DNA from: 39-52-133 sp036523795
GTDB taxonomy: Bacteria; Pseudomonadota; Gammaproteobacteria; Burkholderiales; Gallionellaceae
NCBI GenBank assembly: GCA_036523795.1
Contig: DATDDN010000028.1
Coordinates: forward strand, 1-12,557
DNA: 12,557 bases
Direction of reading: 5' to 3'
Of the stretch, positions 7,031-12,557 are shown piece after piece. Under the pieces are notes generated by a model. It did no database searches. It was not told the origin of the DNA and saw only the letters and a program-made list of their open reading frames with translations. Positions within the stretch are counted from its first letter, which is position 1; the number at the start of each line of letters is the position of its first letter. Made by a program: the position numbers and the translations under genes.

Positions 7031-7783
7031 ATGTCGGCAAAATTGATACTCAGCATGGATGGCGTGGTGCTGCAGGAATATCCGCTGAACAAGGAGCGCA
7101 TGACGATAGGCCGCAAGAGCCACAATGACATCGTGATTGACAATCTGGCCGTCAGCGGCGAGCACGCCGCGATTGTCACCATTCAGAATGATTCTTTCCT
7201 CGAGGATCTGGACAGCACCAATGGCGTCACCGTGAACGGCATCGCCACGAAAAAACATTTTCTGCAGAACAGCGATGTCGTTGAAATCGGCAAGTACAAG
7301 CTGAAGTATCTCAATGACCAGCCATCGCAGACGACGGCAGCCGATTTTGAGCGTACCATGGTGTTGCGCGCCCCACCCAAGCAGGCTGCACCCAAGGCAG
7401 ATGTGGGCGCGATCACCAATACGCAGATTGGCGTCCAGGCAGTGCATGCTGCCGCGCCAACTGACCCTACCGGCAAGCTTGATACAACCGGCTCGCTTGG
7501 CGGCGACAAGACGGGAGCTCAGATTGCCGTCGTGCAGATCCTGAATGGTCCGAATTCCGGCAAGGAGCTCGAACTGGTCAAGAACCTCACTACCCTGGGC
7601 AAGCCTGGTGTGCAGGTAGCCGTCCTCGCGCGCCGTCCGCATGGCTATTTCATTACGCATGTGGAAGGCGCCAATTACCCGGTGGTCAACGGCCAGTCGC
7701 TGGGTGAGCATCCGCGCCAGCTGAACGACCACGACATCATCGAACTCGCTGGCGTGAAAATGGAGTTCTATTTCAAATCCTGA
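7031..7783 (+). CDS. FHA-domain phosphothreonine-binding protein with second degenerate FHA
   Basis: 250 residues. The first FHA domain (about 20-95) has the binding residues: Gly27-Arg28, Ser42 and His45 in the SGEH turn, and Asn64-Gly65 in STNG. It should therefore bind phosphothreonine peptides, most simply those made by the neighbouring kinase. A flexible Ala/Pro/Thr-rich linker (about 98-165) follows and contains FERTMVLR around Thr109. The C-terminal part (166-250) looks like a second FHA sandwich in which the GR motif is LGKPG and the SxxH turn is absent, although VVNG (218-221) remains; it probably does not bind phosphopeptide. No signal peptide or membrane segment is seen, so it is cytosolic. 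The start at 7031 is 17 nt after the phosphatase stop, with GGAG (7017-7020) and AGAAG (7024-7028) upstream. Confidence 0.92.
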   Translation: MSAKLILSMDGVVLQEYPLNKERMTIGRKSHNDIVIDNLAVSGEHAAIVTIQNDSFLEDLDSTNGVTVNGIATKKHFLQNSDVVEIGKYKLKYLNDQPSQTTAADFERTMVLRAPPKQAAPKADVGAITNTQIGVQAVHAAAPTDPTGKLDTTGSLGGDKTGAQIAVVQILNGPNSGKELELVKNLTTLGKPGVQVAVLARRPHGYFITHVEGANYPVVNGQSLGEHPRQLNDHDIIELAGVKMEFYFKS

Positions 7784-7793
7784 CCGGCTCCAC

Positions 7794-7815
7794 GCTGCGC
7801 TGATGCCGGCGCAGC
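7794..7815 (+). repeat. intergenic hairpin between FHA and cyclase genes
   Basis: GCTGCGC (7794-7800) and GCGCAGC (7809-7815) form a perfect seven-pair GC-rich stem with an eight-base loop. No T-run follows, so it is not a standard intrinsic terminator. It could stabilise the upstream mRNA end or set the level of cyclase relative to the phosphorylation genes. Confidence 0.45.
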
Positions 7816-7835
7816 CAGGACCCAGTCCATGATGC

Positions 7836-7840
7836 GAGGA
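7836..7840 (+). promoter_or_regulatory. ribosome binding site deciding a GTG start
   Basis: GAGGA is eight bases before the GTG at 7849. The ATG codons nearby (7829, 7832) are out of frame with the cyclase, so this site supports initiation at GTG. Confidence 0.65.
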
Positions 7841-7848
7841 CAAAGCCA

Positions 7849-10107
7849 GTGAAGAAACACGCACTCCTGATTGGTCTGTGTTTGCTGCTGGTACTGGTGT
7901 TTCTGGGAAATGCAGTCGGGTTTTATCAAATTGGCTTCATCCAGTCCCTGGATGCGCAACTGTATGACTACCGCCTGCGCCTGACGGCGCCGCAGATCCG
8001 TGACGATCGCATCGTCATTCTCGACATTGATGAAAAAAGCCTGAAAGAAGAAGGCCGCTGGCCGTGGAGCCGTAACAAGCTCGCCACCTTGATGGATCAG
8101 CTTTTTGACCGCTATCGCGTTGCCGTGGTCGGTTTTGACATCGTGTTTGCCGAGAAGGATGACAGTTCCGCGCTCAAGACGCTGCAGGAGCTGGGGCGCA
8201 ATCAGCTGCGCGGCCTGCCGCAATATCAGCAGGCGCTGGAACAGATCCAGCCGCAACTGGAATACGACAGGCTGTTTGCCGAGCGGATGCGCAACCGCAA
8301 CGTCGTGCTGGGTTATTACATGAACAACAGCGCGCCGGGAACGGAGAAGAACATTTCTGGCGCGCTGCCGGCGCCGGTGTTTCCTGCTGGCACGTTCAAG
8401 GGACGCCCGATCAGCTTTGTGCGATGGGACAGTTATGGCGCAAATCTGCCCGAGTTGCAGAAGGCGGCACGCAGCGGCGGCCATTTCAACCCCATCGTGG
8501 ACAAGGATGGGCGGGTGCGCCGAGTGCCCCTGGTGGTTGAACTGAATGGCGCCTATTACGAGGCGCTGTCGCTGGCGATGGTGCGCGCGGTACTGGGTAT
8601 GCCGGCCCTGTTGCCGGGATACGTGTCTGCCGGCGGCGAGGATTACGGCGGGCTGGAGTGGCTGGAGCTGCGTCTGCCGCCGCGGCAGGCGGATGGCACG
8701 ACAACGGATGCGGCCTTGCGCATCCCGGTCGGCCAGGACGTCAGCGCACTGATTCCATACCGAGGAGCGCGAGGCCGTTTTCGCTATGTCTCCCTGAGTG
8801 ACGTGCTGCATGGCCGCGAGCCGCTTGCTTCCCTGCAGAACAAGATCGTGCTGGTGGGGACTACCGCGCCGGGGCTGATGGATATGCGCTCGACCCCGGT
8901 AGCGGAGGTGTATCCGGGAGTGGAGATTCATGCCAACATGATCAGCGGCATGCTGGACCAGAGCCTGAAACAGCGCCCACCGTATGCGCTGGGTGCGGAC
9001 GTGGCCATGCTCCTGCTGCTCGGGGTGGCGCTGAGCCTGCTGCTGCCACTGCTCGGCCCCGCCAAGGCGACGCTGTTGATGCTGGGCGCGCTGCTACTGA
9101 CGGTCAGCCTGAATGTGTCCGCGTGGCAATATGGCAGCCTCGCATTACCGCTGGCCGGCAGCCTGCTGCTGATCATGCTGCTGTTTGCGGTGACCATGTC
9201 GTATGGCTACTTTGTCGAGGCGAGAACCAAGCGCCAGATCACGAACCTGTTCGGCCAATACGTGCCCAGCGAGCTGGTGGACGAGATGAGCGAGCATCCG
9301 GAACAGGTGTCGATGGCCGGCGATAGCCGTGAAATGACCATCCTGTTCTCGGATGTGCGGGGGTTTACCACCATTTCCGAGGGGCTGGACCCCAAGGAGC
9401 TCACGCAGCTGATGAACGAATTCCTGACGCCCCTGACGCGCGTGGTGTACAAGCACCGCGGCACCATTGATAAATACATGGGCGACTGTATCATGGCATT
9501 CTGGGGCGCGCCGCTGCCGGATGCGCAGCACGCCCGCAACGCCATTCTGGCGGGCATCGAGATGCAGCAGACGCTGGCCGCACTGCAACCGCATTTCAGG
9601 GAGCGCGGCTGGCCGGAAATTCACGTGGGTGTTGGCATCAATACCGGCCGCGTCAGTGTCGGCAACATGGGGTCCGAGTTGCGCGTGGCATATACCGTCA
9701 TGGGCGACGCCGTAAATCTGGCGTCGCGCCTGGAAGGCATTACCAAGCAGTACGGCGTCGGCATTATCGTCGGCGAGAATACGCGGGAGGCAGTGCCGGA
9801 TCTGGTATATCGTGAACTGGATCTTGTGCGGGTGAAGGGCAAGGATCAGCCGATCAAGATTTATGAGCCGCTCGGCGCGCAGGAGCAAGTGGAGGAGGTC
9901 GTACTGGATGAGCTGAAGCTGTTCCAGCAGGCGTTGCGCGCTTACCGCAAGCAGGAGTGGGATAAGGCAGAGCTGGATCTGTACAACCTGCAGCGGATGT
10001 CGCCGCATACCATGCTGTATGGCGTATACGCCGAACGCGTGGCTTATTTCCGCAGCCATCCCCCTGGCGAGAACTGGGACGGCGTATTTGTATTTCAGAC
10101 CAAATAG
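7849..10107 (+). CDS. CHASE2-domain class III adenylate cyclase
   Basis: 752-residue membrane receptor predicted to make cAMP from ATP. Order: a membrane segment (4-24), periplasmic CHASE2 domain (about 28-372, with VVGFDIVFAE, GRWPWSR, NKIVLVGTTA and YPGVEIHANM), three membrane segments (about 380-402, 405-424, 429-455), the linker FGQYVPSELVDEM, the cyclase domain (about 493-675), and a helical TPR-like tail ending WDGVFVFQTK. Metal ligands are Asp502 (FSDVRGF) and Asp546 (MGD). Lys542 and Thr616 occupy the base-recognition positions. The Lys/Thr pair is the class IIIb pattern of bicarbonate-responsive adenylate cyclases, so ATP rather than GTP is the likely substrate. Asn623 and Arg627 (NLASR) complete the transition-state site. 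All catalytic residues are present. The start is GTG. The phosphodiesterase-like gene follows after 39 nt. Confidence 0.94.
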   Translation: MKKHALLIGLCLLLVLVFLGNAVGFYQIGFIQSLDAQLYDYRLRLTAPQIRDDRIVILDIDEKSLKEEGRWPWSRNKLATLMDQLFDRYRVAVVGFDIVFAEKDDSSALKTLQELGRNQLRGLPQYQQALEQIQPQLEYDRLFAERMRNRNVVLGYYMNNSAPGTEKNISGALPAPVFPAGTFKGRPISFVRWDSYGANLPELQKAARSGGHFNPIVDKDGRVRRVPLVVELNGAYYEALSLAMVRAVLGMPALLPGYVSAGGEDYGGLEWLELRLPPRQADGTTTDAALRIPVGQDVSALIPYRGARGRFRYVSLSDVLHGREPLASLQNKIVLVGTTAPGLMDMRSTPVAEVYPGVEIHANMISGMLDQSLKQRPPYALGADVAMLLLLGVALSLLLPLLGPAKATLLMLGALLLTVSLNVSAWQYGSLALPLAGSLLLIMLLFAVTMSYGYFVEARTKRQITNLFGQYVPSELVDEMSEHPEQVSMAGDSREMTILFSDVRGFTTISEGLDPKELTQLMNEFLTPLTRVVYKHRGTIDKYMGDCIMAFWGAPLPDAQHARNAILAGIEMQQTLAALQPHFRERGWPEIHVGVGINTGRVSVGNMGSELRVAYTVMGDAVNLASRLEGITKQYGVGIIVGENTREAVPDLVYRELDLVRVKGKDQPIKIYEPLGAQEQVEEVVLDELKLFQQALRAYRKQEWDKAELDLYNLQRMSPHTMLYGVYAERVAYFRSHPPGENWDGVFVFQTK

Positions 10108-10146
10108 AGGCAACGTGGGGCAGGCAATCGACATGGAACGCACACA

Positions 10147-10911
10147 ATGAAACTCAAGGTTCTTGGCTGTAGCGGGGGCATAGGTGGAAATCTGCACACC
10201 ACCTCGCTGCTGCTCGACCGTGATGTGCTGATCGACGCCGGCACCGGCGTGGTTGGCCTCAGCCTGGAGGAGATGAGTGCAATAGACCATATCTTTGTGA
10301 CGCATTCTCATCTCGATCACATTGCCTGCATTCCCATGCTGGTTGACAGCGTGAGCTATTTGCGCGCACAGCCGGTAACGGTGCACGCGCTGCCGGAAAC
10401 GATAGAAATTCTGCAGCAGCACATTTTCAACTGGAAGATATGGCCCGATTTCACGCAGATACCCAATCCGCAAAATCCCTATATGCGCTTCGAGCCCATT
10501 GCGCTGGGACATACGGTCACTCTGGGGGAGCGCCGCATCACGCCGCTACCGGCCAATCACGTGGTGCCGGCGGTGGGTTACCAGCTCGACAGTGGTCGCG
10601 CCAGTCTGGCTTTTACCGGCGACACCACCACCAGCGATGCGTTCTGGGCGGCGCTCAACACAATTGGCAATCTGCGCTATCTGATCATCGAAACCGCGTT
10701 TGCCAATGCCGAGCAGGACCTGGCCGTGCTGTCCAAGCACATGTGCCCCAATATGCTGGGGCAGGATTTGCGCAAATTGAAGCGGGATGCTGATATCTAT
10801 ATCACCCACCTCAAGCCCGGTGAGGTAGAACTGACCATGCGAGAGGTTTGTGAGGCAGTGCAGGGGCGTGCGCCGCGCATGCTGCAGAACGGGCAGGTTT
10901 TTGAATTTTGA
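10147..10911 (+). CDS. MBL-fold protein, probable class II cyclic-nucleotide phosphodiesterase
   Basis: 254 residues with a metallo-beta-lactamase fold. The metal motif THSHLDH gives His53, His55, Asp57 and His58. Further likely ligands are His138 (ANHVVPAVGY), Asp159 (FTGDTTT) and His221 (ITHLKP). The NHxVP, IETAF (181-185) and ITHxKP blocks resemble the class II cAMP phosphodiesterases (yeast Pde1, Dictyostelium PdsA, Vibrio CpdP) as I know them, rather than beta-lactamases or RNase Z. It probably hydrolyses cAMP to AMP, and its place directly behind an adenylate cyclase supports this. No signal peptide is seen, so it acts in the cytosol, unlike periplasmic members of the class. GGAA (10135-10138) precedes the ATG by eight bases. 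Activity on other phosphodiesters cannot be excluded. Confidence 0.82.
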   Translation: MKLKVLGCSGGIGGNLHTTSLLLDRDVLIDAGTGVVGLSLEEMSAIDHIFVTHSHLDHIACIPMLVDSVSYLRAQPVTVHALPETIEILQQHIFNWKIWPDFTQIPNPQNPYMRFEPIALGHTVTLGERRITPLPANHVVPAVGYQLDSGRASLAFTGDTTTSDAFWAALNTIGNLRYLIIETAFANAEQDLAVLSKHMCPNMLGQDLRKLKRDADIYITHLKPGEVELTMREVCEAVQGRAPRMLQNGQVFEF

Positions 10912-10928
10912 TCGGCAATCACGGAACT

Positions 10929-10946
10929 GCCAGCCTTGTCGCTGGC
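10929..10946 (+). repeat. intergenic hairpin before the ATPase gene
   Basis: GCCAGC (10929-10934) and GCTGGC (10941-10946) form a perfect six-pair stem with a six-base loop. CTGCCAG occurs at 10927 and again at 10954, and CTGCC-A-GGCAG (10954-10964) is a small palindrome, so alternative pairings exist. There is no T-run, so I see attenuation or mRNA processing as possible but not a clear terminator. Confidence 0.4.
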
Positions 10947-10978
10947 GCCGGATCTGCCAGGCAGTAACATTGAGTCTC

Positions 10979-10983
10979 AGGAG
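10979..10983 (+). promoter_or_regulatory. ribosome binding site of the ATPase gene
   Basis: AGGAG, six bases before the ATG at 10990, is the strongest ribosome site in the cluster and fixes the start. Confidence 0.75.
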
Positions 10984-10989
10984 TCGTGG

Positions 10990-12557
10990 ATGAATACCGT
11001 AACAGCCAATCCTATGATGGAACGCCGAAGCAGCCCGAATGAAGTGGGCTTGCGCCTGGAGTTCACCAAGAACCTCAATCACGTCACCAACAAGATACAC
11101 GCGACCAGCAACATCGACGAGATCATGCTGGATGTGAGCAAAGACATCTGCGCACTGTTCAATGCGGATCGCCTCACCATTTATGTCGTCGGGGATGACA
11201 GGGCTTCCCTGGTTTCCAAGGTGAAAACCGGGCTGAATTCCTTCAAGGACCTGAAGCTGCCCATCGCTGAGCAGAGCATTGCCGGCTACGTTGCCTTCCA
11301 CAAGAAATTGCTCAACCTCAAGGATGTATATGATGAGAGCGAGCTGGCTGCGCACAGTGCGCAGCTGCGCTTTCTGCCTGATGTAGACAAGCGCACCGGC
11401 TATCGCACCAAGCAGATGCTGGTGGCGCCGATCGTGGACGCGGAAAGCGGCGACCTGGTCGGCGTGATGCAGGTGATCAACAACAGGTCGGGTGTGCCAT
11501 TCCCTGCCGTGGTGGAGGATGGCGCGCGTGAACTGGCGCAGACCCTGTCGGTGGCGTTGCGCCAGCGACAGCAGCAGAGCTCTGTGGTCAAGACCAAGTA
11601 CGACAATCTGGTGGCCGATGCCGTGATGTCCGCCGCCGAATTCGAGCTCGCCACCCGCACCGCACGCCGCAAGGGCATCGACATTGAGGACGTGCTGATC
11701 GACGAGTTCCAGGTCAAGACCGATGCTCTGGGACGCGCGCTGTCCAAATTCTTCGGCGTGCCGTATGAGCCGTTCAAGGCGGACCGGGTCAAGCCGGCCG
11801 AACTGCTGCGCAATCTCAAGCGCGAATATGTGGCGAGCAGCCACTGGGTGCCGGTGGATGACACCCCGGAGGGGCTGGTGATTCTTACCACCGATCCTGA
11901 GCGGATTCAGGCTTCACGCGTGGTGAACAACATCTTCCCCAAGCATCGCCTGATCTTCAAGGTTTGTTCCCAGCGTGAATTCAAGACCACGTTGGATCAC
12001 TTCTACGGCGGTGGCGGGGTCGGCGACCTGACGGGTGGTTTTGAGGCGGACAACAGCAGCATGGATGACCTGCTGGGCGCCCTGGGCGAAGAGGAGGAAC
12101 TTGGAGAAGGTGTCGGCCAGGACGATGTCAGCGCCGCGGCCGACAACGAGCTGGTCAAGCTGGTCAACAAGATCATCATCGACGCCTACAAGATGGGGGC
12201 GTCCGATATCCACATCGAGCCAGGGCCGGGCAAGGCCAAGACGCAGATCCGCCTGCGCAAGGACGGTTCGCTGATGAATTACATCGAAATACCGTCGACC
12301 TATCGCAACGCACTGATTACCCGTCTCAAGATTATGTGCGACCTCGACATCTCCGAGAAGCGCAAGCCGCAGGACGGCAAGATCCGCTTCAAGGGGCCGA
12401 TGGGGACCATGGAGCTCCGCGTCGCGACCATCCCCACCTCGGGCGGGAACGAGGACGTGGTCATGCGCCTCCTGGCCGCCTCCAAGCCGCTGCCCCTCGA
12501 GAAGATGGGCTTCTCCGACCGCAACATCGCCGAGTTCAAGCGCATCCTCGAGAAGCC
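10990..12557 (+). CDS. GAF-domain GspE/PulE-family secretion ATPase (3' truncated by window end)
   Basis: At least 522 residues, running off the window with no stop. Order: a short leader, a GAF domain (about 41-195), a helical GspE N-terminal domain (about 215-340, with IEDVLIDEF, LGRALSKFFGVPYEPF), a Gly/Glu-rich hinge (340-383), then the ATPase N2 domain with SDIHIEP (405-411), RLRKDG (421-426), SEKRKPQDGKI (455-465) and MELRVATIPT (473-482). Walker A lies beyond the window. Such hexameric ATPases power type II secretion or type IV pili; an N-terminal GAF is unusual. The GAF segment from Asp131 to Gly168 resembles GAFs of cyclic-nucleotide phosphodiesterases. The N-terminal domain lacks the RLG of c-di-GMP-binding MshEN domains. 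The gene starts 78 nt after the phosphodiesterase-like gene. Codon use changes sharply from 12334 on. Confidence 0.9.
   Translation, partial: MNTVTANPMMERRSSPNEVGLRLEFTKNLNHVTNKIHATSNIDEIMLDVSKDICALFNADRLTIYVVGDDRASLVSKVKTGLNSFKDLKLPIAEQSIAGYVAFHKKLLNLKDVYDESELAAHSAQLRFLPDVDKRTGYRTKQMLVAPIVDAESGDLVGVMQVINNRSGVPFPAVVEDGARELAQTLSVALRQRQQQSSVVKTKYDNLVADAVMSAAEFELATRTARRKGIDIEDVLIDEFQVKTDALGRALSKFFGVPYEPFKADRVKPAELLRNLKREYVASSHWVPVDDTPEGLVILTTDPERIQASRVVNNIFPKHRLIFKVCSQREFKTTLDHFYGGGGVGDLTGGFEADNSSMDDLLGALGEEEELGEGVGQDDVSAAADNELVKLVNKIIIDAYKMGASDIHIEPGPGKAKTQIRLRKDGSLMNYIEIPSTYRNALITRLKIMCDLDISEKRKPQDGKIRFKGPMGTMELRVATIPTSGGNEDVVMRLLAASKPLPLEKMGFSDRNIAEFKRILEK

Noticed and set aside
3629..7783. 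Type VI secretion regulatory trio (PpkA/PppA/Fha)
   Set aside because: Kinase, PP2C and FHA are present, but no T6SS structural gene is in the window and the kinase has a CHASE2 sensor. A stand-alone signalling set with a cyclase fits better.
7166..7783. Second functional FHA domain in the C-terminal half of the FHA protein
   Set aside because: The Arg of the GR motif and the SxxH turn are missing, so I call it degenerate and non-binding.
10133..10150. Five-codon mini-ORF overlapping the phosphodiesterase start
   Set aside because: It has no convincing ribosome site of its own and is short enough to arise by chance; GGAA inside it serves the real start.

Overview
The window looks like chromosomal DNA from a betaproteobacterium, probably of the Nitrosomonadales/Gallionellales kind. 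This rests on GC-rich, G/C-ending codon use, and on SucC and SucD proteins that read closely like the Ralstonia/Burkholderia forms as I remember them. No database was searched. Every gene is on the + strand. I see no insertion sequence, integrase, CRISPR array or phage gene.

Region 1 (1-3520) is housekeeping. A tRNA-Thr(UGU) is followed by a tight run of four genes: sucC, sucD, a TerC-family membrane protein and a universal stress protein. sucC/sucD overlap by 4 nt, sucD/terC by 1 nt, and terC/usp are 13 nt apart. This is one probable operon joining the ATP-forming step of the TCA cycle to a metal/stress membrane protein.

Region 2 (3521-10911) is a signalling cluster that starts after an AT-rich gap. 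It encodes a membrane Ser/Thr kinase with a CHASE2 sensor, a TPR-like linker and a Hanks kinase domain; a PP2C-type phosphatase; a protein with one good and one degenerate FHA domain; a second CHASE2 receptor carrying a class III (IIIb-like) adenylate cyclase domain; and a metallo-beta-lactamase-fold protein resembling class II cyclic-nucleotide phosphodiesterases. Two signalling currencies, protein phosphorylation and cAMP, are thus each given a writer and an eraser, and both writers sit behind paralogous CHASE2 sensors.

Region 3 (10990 to the end) is the 5' part of a GspE/PilB-type secretion/pilus ATPase. It carries an N-terminal GAF domain resembling the GAFs of cyclic-nucleotide phosphodiesterases, which makes it a candidate downstream target. 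The gene runs off the window before Walker A.

The most notable points are: (a) the two-receptor kinase/cyclase module with a candidate GAF-ATPase effector; (b) an identical Thr-Met-Val-Leu motif in the kinase juxtamembrane segment and in the FHA protein linker, a candidate phosphothreonine switch; (c) a sharp shift to 100% G/C third codon positions over the last 74 codons, which may mark an assembly chimera or a recombination junction.
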